From the NCBI GenBank assembly GCA_039090855.1, contig CM077022.1:73308971-73372970 (forward strand): 64,000 nucleotides of DNA, in the 5' to 3' direction. Positions 11,060 through 20,713 of this stretch are shown here, in pieces (the stretch's first letter is position 1; every line of letters begins with the position of its first letter). Under the pieces are notes generated by a model. The model saw nothing but the letters and a program-made list of their open reading frames with translations. It was not told the DNA's origin and searched no databases. The DNA is from Macrothele yani. Its lineage: Eukaryota; Arthropoda; Arachnida; Araneae; Macrothelidae. The position numbers were made by a program, and so were the translations under genes.

Positions 11060-12060
11060 CGGTTTGGATATAAAACGGGTTTCGCATTTCATGACTCACA
11101 TACACACATGCGCTATTTAAAAATTGATAGATTTCTGAGACGTAATTTTGTGGCTTCACTATTTTGTGGCGTAGTAGATTAGAATCTTTAATGTATCCTC
11201 AATATTCAACATTCTGGTTTCAAATGGATTCACTTAGAGTCTGCCGAAAAACAAGCTGTTAATTCATGAGTTCCACACCGAAGCTCTGGTCTCAGATTCT
11301 TAGTTGTGAGGATTTCACTTATTCTAGATTTGTATAAGCAGAGTCATCAAAAGAGAAGTTGATTTTCATACGTATTTTGATTTTTGCAATGGGATAAAAT
11401 ATAATTTGTAAAACTTCTTTTATCTGTCGCCGCCAATTTGACTTGAAATAAATCATTGCTAAGTAACATCTTATACTCCTTTTAGAAGATGACAATCCGA
11501 TTTTTGGTGTAAATATGACCAGGATGGTAAGTCAGATAATATCCGAAACTTGAAAATTTCGTCGTTCTGGAGCGGGAATCGAACCTGCGTCTTCCAGATA
11601 GCGCACGGGCATACAAAAGTACCAAATAACTCTGTCTATATTTAGAAAAAAAAAAAACTGGAGGAGTTTTTCTGAAGGTATTCACAGTAATCATTCAAGT
11701 CTACAGATGGCACTGATTTATCTGTTTGCAATTATCTATCTTTCCGATAATTCGAAATGGCTTCTCAAACTGGAAAAGCTCTGTGACGAATATCTTTATT
11801 TTAGCCTTCCTCTTTTTAGTTTCTTTCTCTTATTTGTATTTTCATTCTGAACGCCAAATAAGATCTTCCAAGTTTCTCCGTATGTTTTGGCAACAACTGG
11901 CAGCCAGTCAGATTGAAAATAAAATGTGATGCTTTCAGAGTAAAGAGAATTGACAGCGATATAGTAGCTGAAAAAGAAAGTTTCTGTTTTTATAAATGAG
12001 CTGTTTTCTTCTGTATAAGGATACTTATTTCAAGCTGTGTTTGACAAGTGGACCTGTATG
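11060..12060. other. No gene; one tRNA-like relic near 11565-11640 (minus)
   Basis: AT-rich sequence. At 11565-11640 the minus strand carries a B-box-like GGTTCGATTCCCGCTCCAG preceded by TGCGCTATCTGGAAGACGC. This looks like a SINE head remnant rather than a functional tRNA, since no acceptor-stem partner is visible. Confidence 0.4.
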
Positions 12061-12084
12061 CTTCTAGGACGGCCAAATAAAAAG

Positions 12085-12665
12085 TGTGAGTCATCTACTT
12101 AGTAAATTCACGGAAAATTCTGGGAAATAACGTTCAGCAAAGTTGCCGGTGTGTGCCCGTCTTTTAACGAAATTTCCGGGTTTTTTTTTCTAACTTCCGT
12201 ATTTTCACAGATTTTCTGTAGTCAGTAATTCTGTTTATTTCAGAAAGGTCCATTTCGGGTTTTCCCGTATTTTATATAGAAATTTCACAAAATCGAAGCA
12301 TCCGAATTTCTCAGCTTTTACCGTAGTGAATCATTTCGCATCCGCTAGATTGGTTTCCGAAGTCGTTCGCGTTGGCTCAACATAAACCACTGAGCTAAGA
12401 AGACTCGAGAGTCGCACACAAGTTCAAGGTATAAATTTAATTGCGCGATGATAATGCGAGTGAATTACTCATTTTATTTTCTGTTGGAGCTTATTATTTT
12501 TCTGAATAGGTCTGTAATAATTTTATTTTTTCTGTAGGAGGACTCATCGAAAAGTAAGTATTTTTTTTTATTGTGATTTTTCGAAGCAACAGAATGCTTT
12601 AGAACTTGAGATCTGTTTAAACTGACAACGACTTTCAATTATCTTTAAGAAAAGATGCAGTGTAC
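12085..12665 (-). mobile_element. CAC(A/T)GTAAAA-ended element, partial copy
   Basis: The reverse complement of this stretch matches 16798-17400 along most of its length, with shared blocks such as GTAAATTCACGGAAAATT, TCTTTTAACGAAATTTCC, TTCTGTTGGAGCTTATTATT and ACTTTCAATTATCTTTAA. It ends at a Tc1 relic. It is non-coding and non-autonomous; the superfamily is not identified. Confidence 0.65.
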
Positions 12666-13228
12666 TGCTTTGTACTTCCAGCAATAGTTGAAGGGTGTTT
12701 GTTCTCCGATGTTTCTCGCCTTATACGCCAACTTCCATCCGTTCCATGAAGCAGAAAACGCGACTCATCGGAGAAGGCCATCCTTTGCCAATCAGCGGAG
12801 GTCCAATTCCGATACTGCCGTGCAAATGTAAGCCTTTTCTGCCGATACAATTTCTTTAGCATAGGTGCAGTGACCATACATCTGCATCGGAGCCCATACG
12901 AAGCAAGGTTTCCTGAAATGTCGTTTTAGACACACTTCCGGTAGCCCCCTGGTTCATTCGGCCAGTGAGTTGCTCCACTGTAGCGTGTCGATCGGCCCTC
13001 ACGCACCTTCGCAGCAGACGTTCACCTCTCACATCAATGGCACGGGGTGCTTCGCAGTTTTCACGTCGCTTATTCGCATTGTGCCATTTCTACAATCATG
13101 ATACACTTTAACCACAGCAGCACGCGAACAGTTCACAAAATTCGCTGTTTCAGAAATACTGCCACCCTTAGCCCAAAAGCTGATAATCATCCCTTTTTGC
13201 AAATCTGATAAATCGCTTTTTTATCCAT
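12660..13228 (-). pseudogene. Tc1-like transposase relic (same family as 23775-24971)
   Basis: The minus strand has an 80-codon piece (12635-12877) with MVTAPMLKKLYRQKRLTFAR, AFSDESRFLLH (first catalytic Asp) and WRIRRE. Further upstream is a badly decayed HTH part that includes CER*TSAAKVREGRST-like residues, ending near a start-like ATG at about 13228. Nucleotides match the 24.2-24.8 kb element closely (TTTCTCGCCTTATACGCCAA). The copy is cut off after the first Asp, so the second Asp and Glu are missing. It abuts the end of the CACTGTAAAA element. Confidence 0.8.
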
Positions 13229-13261
13229 GATAGCAACGAGCGATATGTTTTCAGATTGCCT

Positions 13262-13400
13262 GTAACGTGCCACTGAGCTGATGCAAGAGTCAAGACGTCA
13301 CGTTGCAGCGATAAGCCTGCGTCGGTGTAGTTGAGTCAGGAAAATAACCGGCTCTGGAACCGAGTCCAGTATTTGTCATTTTCTTGTAGGACTTCCGTCC
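13262..13400 (+). mobile_element. Old tRNA-derived SINE, family C
   Basis: GCCACTGAGCTGATGCAAGA, then GCAGCGATAAGCCTGCGTCG and CGGTGTAGTTGAGTCAGG (decayed A box). A further scrap of the same kind (CAACCGGCTCTGGAGCGGGA) lies at 13782-13830. Confidence 0.5.
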
Positions 13401-13717
13401 ACAGTGAGTAGAGAGGTCCCAGCCACCTACAGCGAGATCGCCTTTTGGGCAGAACTCAGAAACAGAAGGAATGAGAGCAAGTCTAGCGACTTTGACAGAA
13501 CAGGTTGTAGTGAGATTAGAGTACAGTAGATGGCGCCACCGTACAAGTACGATATTGCACATAGAGGGGTGAGAGAATTTCAGGGGGGGCATAGGAAAGG
13601 ATACCCATTTAACCAGTGGGTCCAGCCTGGGGGCCCGTCACTTAACGTGCTCGTCCGATGCACGGCGGATATTCAGCGATTGTTAATAAATCACACCATC
13701 TCTGAAAGATCAGCCCA

Positions 13718-13780
13718 GGTTTGAACCTGAGAACCTTGCATCGATAGTCTGACTCGCTAACTACTAAGCTACCCGCGGCT
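13718..13780 (-). mobile_element. tRNA-like SINE head (minus)
   Basis: The reverse complement reads GCCGCGGGTAGCTTAGTAGT (A box) and AGGTTCTCAGGTTCAAACC (B box). This may belong to family B (CCGCGGGTGGCCTAGTGG head). Only the head is present. Confidence 0.45.
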
Positions 13781-13851
13781 CAACCGGCTCTGGAGCGGGA
13801 AGACGTGAATTTGAATTCCATCATCTACAAAATTTGGGCTCTTACGCTATA

Positions 13852-13945
13852 CATGAACAACCTGTTGAGCTATAAGCAGCCTTCCGCTCTCAATCAATTT
13901 GGGGCCACTGCTTCCAGGGAGGAGACCGAACCAGCCCCCTAACAA
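13852..13945 (-). mobile_element. SINE family A core fragment (diverged)
   Basis: GTTGAGCTATAAGCAGCCTT and GGGGCCACTGCTTCCAGGGA match the family A core on the minus strand with many changes. Confidence 0.5.
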
Positions 13946-14029
13946 AAAAATACGACCACTCGGCTATCTGGAATGCTTATAATTTCTTGTTAAAAAATAA
14001 GGAAGATTACTTTTGGGCCAACAATATAT

Positions 14030-14115
14030 GGCTGCTCCAGTGTGGGAGTAGTCAGAGGCACCTTTGTCTTATGGCTAGTCGTTCGACATGGGTTCGAACC
14101 CAGATGCAGAATCTT
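14030..14115 (+). mobile_element. tRNA-like relic
   Basis: GTGGGAGTAGTCAGAGGCAC and a B box ATGGGTTCGAACCCAG. The rest does not fold as a normal tRNA by eye. Probably a SINE head. Confidence 0.4.
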
Positions 14116-14119
14116 TTTC

Positions 14120-14740
14120 AGAAGTCTGCAACGCAGAAAAAAAAACGTAAAAACTGTCTACAAAGTAAAATGATGTCCAGATGTTAATTTTGCCGTAAAA
14201 GTTATTGTTCTGCATTGCGACAAAGCGATGTTTTAAAAAATGAGTCAATTTGAGATTTTGCTAATAGTGCAATTTAGTGTTTAGTTGCAATAGTCAAACT
14301 AGCTTTCTCTGACAGGAAATGCAGAAGAAACCTGAACTATTTTATTTCATTCAGAACTTAAACATCATACTTTAAATGCTTTTGGATTTTCAAAAATAAT
14401 AGTCAGAAAAAGGAATAACTTAAAATCTATAATTTTTTTTTGTTTTGCGTTTAGTTAATTGATTAAACTTTAACTCCCTCCTTCGAAGGATGTTTCCCTT
14501 GATAGACATTCTGCTCTTACTATTTCCTTCAGCAATCATGTTATACTAGGGGCTTCACCAGGTGATTATTAAGGTGACTGAGTTGGGGGGGGAGTCATGT
14601 CAACTTTGGAAACAACAGTAATTTTGCCACATTTAGCTTGATTTGTAAAATAGGGGTCCGTATATGATTTTTGTTTAAAACCCAATTTGTGGATTGACCA
14701 ATATTTAAAAAAAAAATTAGTGAATTTGTGAAAATGTCAT
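14120..14740. other. No recognisable gene
   Basis: AT-rich spacer, with no motif or periodicity seen. Confidence 0.5.
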
Positions 14741-14751
14741 GGGAGCATTTT

Positions 14752-14978
14752 GTTTGTTTTTTGCTTTGTTTTTGGAGGTTTAACGACCACCATGAGCAAC
14801 TCAATGGGCTATAAGCAGTCGCCCGTCCCTAATTTAGGGTCACTGGTTCCAGGTAAGGAGAGAGAGCTAGTGTCGTAAGACAAACACAACATCCATACCT
14901 AACCGGGATTCGAACCCAGACACCTTTCGGACGAATGATCAGAGGCCATCGCGTAGACCACTGCGCCACCGGGGCGGC
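14752..14978 (-). mobile_element. tRNA-derived SINE, family A, with TSD
   Basis: Full-length minus-strand copy: core, B box GGGTTCGAATCCCGG in slightly changed form, A box GGTGGCGCAGTGGTC, and a T-rich (A-rich tail) end. The 11-bp duplication GGGAGCATTTT flanks it at 14741-14751 and 14979-14989. Confidence 0.95.
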
Positions 14979-15049
14979 GGGAGCATTTTCACTGATGTAA
15001 TTAAGCCCCATAACATTAAAGTGAGAAAAACGGCAAGGGTTCTTGTAAA

Positions 15050-15900
15050 GCAAAAAAAAAAAAAAAAAAGACTTTTCACTTCATAAATCTGAAATGAAAC
15101 TATTTGGAAGAAAATAATAACTACAAAATAAAAAATATATATATATGTAATGCGACCGTCAGCTTCCGGAATACCGCGTAATACGGCCTTGGAAACGAAG
15201 CAGGGGGCGTTAGAAATGCGCAAAAATATGGTTTTAGTAAAAAATATCCTAGATTAGAACATTTGGAAGTACAAAAATAAATAAAATAAAATAAAATGTG
15301 ACCGTCAACTTCCAAAATGCCGCATGACCCCGAAAACAGAAGGGACTGTTGCAAACGCTTAACAAATATGGATTTTGTAAAAACAACGGCAACAACAACA
15401 AAAAAACAAAAAAAAACAGCATTAATCCAACTGAAATGAAGCTATGTGGAAGCCAAAAAAGGCAAAATTGCGAACATCAGCTTCCGGAATGCTTCATAAT
15501 GCGACAGTGAAAAACGGAAGACGGATGATAAAAATGTGTAAAAATATGGTTTTTGAAAAAAATAAAGAAGAGAAAGAACAAAAAAAAAAAACACTTCAAT
15601 CTAACTGAAGTGAAGCTACCTGGAAGCAAAACGAAAAAAAAGTTCCAACGTCAACTTACGGAATGCCGACTGCCACGGAAACACAAAAAACGCTTTAAAA
15701 ATATGTCTCTTGAAAAAAACAAAAAAAAAAACAAGGAACATTTGCGACTATTAGCTTCCGAAATGCCACATCAGACGTGCATGGTGCTTTAAAAGTGCAT
15801 ATAAATATCGCTTCCAGGATTCAAAGCTGAAGAAAAGCAATTATATCTCATGCAGTTGAAGTTATCTGTTTGAAAAATATGGAAGAATGAAAGCTAAAAT
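15050..15900 (+). repeat. Degenerate A-rich tandem repeat, about 140-175 bp period
   Basis: A block like CGTCAGCTTCCGGAATGCCG recurs at about 15165, 15305, 15478, 15650 and 15748. Between occurrences come AAATATGGTTTTTG and ACTGAAGTGAAGCTA(T/C)(G/C)TGGAAG. Poly-A stretches lie between units. The Lys-rich 79-codon frame at 15553-15792 comes from this A-rich repeat. Confidence 0.75.
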
Positions 15901-16085
15901 AAAATGGGTGGGGGAGAACAGTTGTCTGCGTGATCTATCGATTACAGCTGTACGTCTTGGCGGGAGCCAACGTTAAAAACACGTGAAATTTTCCCTTCCT
16001 TTGTTTTAAATTTTAAAGAAATCTTAAAAACAATTTATGTTAAGAAAATAGAAAAACAGTCTGCACGCCTTTCCGAGAATCTGGG

Positions 16086-16145
16086 ACGGGGTCGCCGCGT
16101 TGCGCTGTTTCTGCTCCCGGGGGTTCGAGTACCAATTGAGGTATG
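16086..16145 (+). mobile_element. SINE family A, left piece of a split copy
   Basis: GCCGCGTTGCGCTGTTTCTG, a B box GGGGTTCGAGTACC and GAGGTATG. The copy resumes at 17424 after a 1.28-kb insertion. Confidence 0.6.
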
Positions 16146-17423
16146 CACAGTAAAAAAATTCTGAAATTCACGAGCCACTTTTCGTCATTTCTGTCGTGAA
16201 TTAAAGACTCATGTTTCTTATACAACCTTTTCCGTGAAATGACGGGAAGAAACCTGAATTTAACGGATTTTTCGTACCAAGGGAAAATTATGAATTTTCA
16301 GAAACCTTCAAGCAATACCTTTCTTATATTGACGATAAAATGCCGTTTTTAAGATGTGTTAACGGAAAATTCTGAAGATTTACAAACCTTTCTGCAATTC
16401 CTTTTGTATATGAACGGCACTTTTTCCGTATCCGTATGACGAAAAATTTCCGGTAATAGGAGAGATTGGTGAGAATACTTGAGGTTTCATTAACTTTTAA
16501 ATTTCAATTATCTGCTGAAGGATCTGATTTTGAAGTTCTGTAGCGAGATAGGGTATTGTGAATAGCATATCGCATGAATTTTAGTTGTTCTGGCACAGGA
16601 TTTTTTTCTCCTCTCCCCTATTTCGTGCACCAGCTATTTATTATGCAATGCGTTACTGTAAGAAACCGGATACTTAACTTATCGTACAGATGATTATATG
16701 ATGTCTATGTATCAGTCTTTGGACCCCTTAAAATAAAAGCTTTCATAGCTATCAAGAGTAAATTTTATATGTAGGAGTTTTGTGAAATAACACTATAAAA
16801 AAAGTACATTTCACCTTTTTTTAAAGATAATTGAAAGTCATTGTCAGTTTAAAAAGATCAAGTTGCAAAGCATTTTGTTGCTTCGGAAAATCATTATAAA
16901 AATGCTTAATTTGTGAAAAGTCCTCCTACAGAAAAAAAAAATATATATTACGAAACTGTTCGGAAGAATAATAAGCTCCAACAGAATATAAAATGACTAA
17001 ATCACTCGTATTAATAACAAAACATTTTTTTCATCGTCGTGGATTTTGTTTTACAATGAACGTGAGTTACAGGCTCTTGTGTTTATGGGTCAGTGGTTAA
17101 AGGCGCGCATTATCTGTTAAATCAACACAAACAACGGGGGTTCGATCCTGACTGCTGCGAACGGATTATCTGGTGTAAGGGCTGAAAAGTGCGGGTTCCT
17201 GGACTTATGCGAAATTTCAGTTTAAATACGGAAAATCCTGAAACGGATTTTTCTGAGAAAAAACGGAATTTCTGACTACGGAAAATGTGTGAAAATACGT
17301 AAGTTAAAATAAACGGGCACTTTTAAAAACGGAAATTTCGTTAAAAGACGGACACTTACCGGTAACTTTGCTGCACGTTTTTTTCAGAAATTTTCCGTGA
17401 ATTAACACTTATTTTTTACAGTG
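16146..17423. mobile_element. CAC(A/T)GTAAAA-ended non-autonomous DNA element
   Basis: The left end CACAGTAAAAAAATTCTG and the right end, reversed, CACTGTAAAAAATAAGTG form imperfect terminal inverted repeats. Inside, ACGGAAAATTCTGA-type blocks repeat near both ends. A tRNA-like relic (GGGTCAGTGGTTAAAGGCGC with GGGGGTTCGATCCTGA) lies at 17085-17165. There is no transposase, so mobility would depend on an enzyme supplied elsewhere. It splits a family A SINE. A partial opposed copy lies at 12085-12665. The superfamily is unknown to me. Confidence 0.65.
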
Positions 17424-17550
17424 TGGGTAGTGCGCTTTTCTTTGGCTCTCGCTCTCCCCTTTCCCTGGAATCAGTGGGCCCAAATAAGGGACGGTAGCCT
17501 GCTTACAGCCCTTAGGGTTGCTCATGGTGATAGTTAAATCCCAATAAAAA
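17424..17550 (+). mobile_element. SINE family A, right piece of a split copy
   Basis: The core GGCTCTCGCTCTCCCCTTTC, CCCTGGAATCAGTGGGCCCA and TTGCTCATGGTGATAGTTAA with an A-rich tail. It continues the piece at 16086-16145. Confidence 0.7.
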
Positions 17551-17559
17551 AATCTGTGT

Positions 17560-18110
17560 ATGTGTTGTGTCCCCGTAAAATTACATATATATCCTTAATT
17601 TGCGATATAAGGCAATATGAAATATTTTTTGAATGACTGTATGCATCCACCTGAGGCGTGTGAAATGTGAGCTAACTGTACATTAAAACAGCTAGTTAAA
17701 GTTTTACGAAAACTGAAAACTTGAACATGTCTCCAATTCACGGATGATAACGTCCAGGAGTGATAACGGCACTTGTGTTCCAATTTATTTTAGAAGCAGT
17801 TCATTTCCCGTTTTTCTCCCCAATTTTCTTTTTCGTTTTAAGTTTCTTTAAGGAGACTGTGAAGCGAAATGAGCAAAACCACAGATGTTCTAGCACAAGT
17901 CAAGAGTCTCTTGAATCCATCTTTTGTAACTTTGAAGTACTTCGAAAATTTCCACCGTCAGCTTGAAGACAGTCCCTGTCAGCATAAATGCTTTACAACG
18001 TCAAATGAACAAAAGCATGAAATCCCCTTCACCTTTATTCTAAGCCATGCTGTTGCATACTGCGTAACGGAAGTGCAGGTCCTCGAGCTCCCTACGAACG
18101 TGCCATAGAT
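17560..18110. other. No recognised gene
   Basis: Several short frames (up to 79 codons at 17869-18108) have no family motif. The region precedes a splice-like signal noted at 18115-18210. Confidence 0.35.
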
Positions 18111-18114
18111 TTGA

Positions 18115-18210
18115 TGGACAATGGAGATAGGTCCGAATACGTGCCTCTTCCTATTGCACGGCTGTCTAACGGGTATGCGCCGTCTCTGATATCAAGCTGC
18201 TGCTGTCGAG
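18115..18210 (+). other. Candidate coding exon ending at a GTGAGT donor
   Basis: ATG at 18115 opens MDNGDRSEYVPLPIARLSNG, continuing to a Cys-rich end just before GTGAGTATT (a good donor match). This is direct sequence pattern only. I do not recognise the peptide and the start context is weak (T at -3). It may be chance. Confidence 0.2.
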
Positions 18211-18459
18211 TGAGTATTTTTCTTGAAGGAAAACTCGCAAAGTCACTTTCTTCGTTTGCAAATACATTGCTTTGATACAGATAAAAAATCATAAGGAAAT
18301 TCGTAGAAAAAAAGATCCTTGTTAGGGAAAATTTTTGTACAGGACTGATCGTGAAGTGCATAACATAACGAACAATTTTTTAAACGCACTGAATTTGGGG
18401 AGACAGATCGTCTCTGATTCAAATACAGCATTAAAAAAGTAATGAGAATGTACTAAGTT

Positions 18460-18723
18460 CGGTCATCGAAAACAACTTAATCACATTCCGCTCTTCATTA
18501 TTACATTTTAATCATTGGTTGGCCATCGCAATTTATTCATTTCCTCCTCTACCTGTTTACAGCTTAATCATTTTTAATGACGATCACAACTTAATCATGT
18601 ATAATCATGATCGGGATATAATCATCTTCCTATCATCTTTTTGATTACGATTAAAATTTAATTATTTTCCGCTCGTAAATTTTGCAGCTTTAATCATTTA
18701 CAATCATCACAATTCAGTCATCT
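18460..18723 (+). repeat. Degenerate minisatellite (AATCATCTTCCGCTCATCAT type), left part
   Basis: Short units built on CACAATTTAATCAT and TTCCGCTCATCATTTT recur with irregular 30-45 bp spacing. The array is split by a SINE and resumes at 18953. Confidence 0.75.
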
Positions 18724-18724
18724 T

Positions 18725-18942
18725 TTTTTTTCTTATTGAGTGTTTAACGAGCACCGTGAGCAACTCGGTGTACTGTAAGCAGTGGCCCGTCCCTAATTTT
18801 GGGCAACTGACTCCAGGGAAGGGAGAGAGCAAGTGCCGTAAGACAAACACAAGATCCATGCCTCACCGGGATTCGAACCCGGACCCATCTCGGAAGAATT
18901 ATCAGAAGCCAACGCGTAGACCACTGTGCCACCGGGGGCGGC
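18725..18942 (-). mobile_element. tRNA-derived SINE, family A, with TSD
   Basis: Minus-strand copy with a B box (GGGTTCGAATCCCGG) and A-box region GGTGGCACAGTGGTC. The 10-bp duplication TCAGTCATCT lies at 18715-18724 and 18943-18952, inside the surrounding minisatellite. Confidence 0.9.
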
Positions 18943-18952
18943 TCAGTCATCT

Positions 18953-19720
18953 ACCGCTCATTATTTTCAGAATTTAATCCTTTTCAGTCAAGATCCCAAT
19001 TTTGAATCATCATCACGTTTTAATCATCTTCCTCTCATCATTTTTAATCACGATCACAATTTAATTATCTCTCGTTCGTAAATGTCACAACTTAAATCAT
19101 TTTTCATTGTGATCACAATTTATTCATCTTCCGCTTATCATTTTTACAATTTATTCAATTTCCGCTCATCATTTTCAGTTTGTTTAGTTTTAATCTCATT
19201 AACGACTTAATCATTTTAATCCCGCTCACATTTTAATTATTTTTAATCACACTCACAATTTAATCATTTTTCTCCGATCATTTTAATCATAATTAACTTT
19301 TAAATCCTGATCACAATTAAATCATCCTTCCTTCATCATTTTCGCAGTTTGATCCCTTTATCTTTAATGATTTGAATCCTGATAACAATTTAATCACCCT
19401 CCGTTCATCATTTTCGCAGTTTGATCCTTTTTTCTTTAATCACAATTTAATCATTATCCGCTCATTATTTTCACAATTTAATCCCTTTTTAATCATCTTC
19501 TTTTCATCGTTTTTGGTCACGACCACAATTTAATCCCTTTTTAATCATCTTCCTTTAATCGTTTTTGGTCACGACCACAATTTAAACATCTTCTGCTTGC
19601 TATTTTTACAATTTAATTGTTTTTTAATATGTGTTAAAATTAAATTGTCTTTTGCTTAGTAGTTTTAATCGGGGTCTTTTGCAAGGTCAGCTCATCATTT
19701 TTACAAGACAATAATTTTGT
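18953..19720 (+). repeat. Degenerate minisatellite, right part
   Basis: Continuation of the AATTTAATCAT / TCCGCTCATCATTTTC array. Units such as ATCATCTTCCTTTAATCG and GGTCACGACCACAATTTAA repeat twice near 19500-19580. Confidence 0.8.
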
Positions 19721-19848
19721 ACCGTGATCAGAATTTTTATCTTCATTATTTTTGTTCAAGCTCATGATGAGTACTTGTTCTGCCATTGTCAAAAGCAAGC
19801 TAACAACCTCTTTTTCTTAACAATGTCAAGTACCTACCGCAATTTTTT

Positions 19849-20139
19849 ATGTTTTTCTTGAATCTACAGAACTTTGACAGAAAATTAGGTTTCACTGAAA
19901 TCTTGAAAAAGCTCCCTTACATCACGAAAAGCCATTGTATAAAAGCTGCCGTTTCAATTACTCGTGGAATTCTCAGTGAAGCCTTTTCTTCGGATATTAC
20001 AGTTAATTGTAGATGCGGAACTTCTTCACAGGTTATTCAAAAGTTCTTTGTCTTCGACAAAACCTTAGCTACCACAACTCTTGTAAATCAACTACAGTGT
20101 TCTGCTCGTGATAAACCATTTTCTTCAAGGTTGATTTGA
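19849..20139 (+). other. 96-codon open frame with an upstream acceptor-like site
   Basis: A pyrimidine-rich TTTTTCTTGAATCTACAG directly precedes AACTTTGAC, which resembles a 3' splice site. The following codons (FDRKLGFTEILKKLPYITKS and onward) stay open to a TGA at 20137-20139. I do not recognise a family. It may be an exon, an element fragment or chance. Confidence 0.2.
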
Positions 20140-20179
20140 TTTTTGTCATATGTTCCAGAGCCTGTTTTAACATACGTGA

Positions 20180-20388
20180 GCCGCCCCTATGGCCGAGTTA
20201 TCAGAAGGGTTAGTTTCTGGCCATTCATCCGAGTTGGACCTGGGTTCGAGTCCCTGATGAGGAATGAGTGGTGTGTTTGTCTCACGGCGCCGGAACTCTT
20301 CCTTTCCTGGAAAGAATGGCCCAAATTACAGACGGACGACTTTTTGGAGCCCTTAGAGATGCTCACGGTGGTTGTTAATTCCCAAAAC
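20180..20388 (+). mobile_element. SINE family A, old diverged copy
   Basis: GAGCCGCCCCTATGGCCGAG head, B box GGGTTCGAGTCCCTG, and the core through TGCTCACGGTGGTTGTTAA. Confidence 0.75.
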
Positions 20389-20713
20389 TAAGTTGAACGA
20401 AACGAAATAACTTCCAATGAGGCATTGAGACGGAAATTCTTTGCACCTTCTTCGAAATTCTCACTCAATTCTCTATGGTTAACTCTGTGCGAAGGACCTA
20501 TGGCATCATAAATCAATGGGCGATATCGCAACCTGTACATTTTAGCACCATATATTGCGTAAATGCGTATCATAACCTACGAGGGAGGTTTATTACCTTC
20601 TAAGCCTTACCTTGAAAGTATTGCATAATCCTTTAGTCATATAACAGCCCGCCACGTCACTCTGACAGCATTTGAGACGGCGCCACAGTGCATTGAAGTC
20701 TATAAGGTCACAA

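Noticed and set aside
15553..15792. 79-codon Lys-rich protein
   Set aside because: It is produced by poly-A-rich tandem repeats.
12085..17423. A single giant foldback element with about 600-bp arms and a 4-kb interior
   Set aside because: The right arm is half of a complete 1.28-kb element with its own two ends inside a split SINE, so two separate copies in opposite orientation explain the data better.
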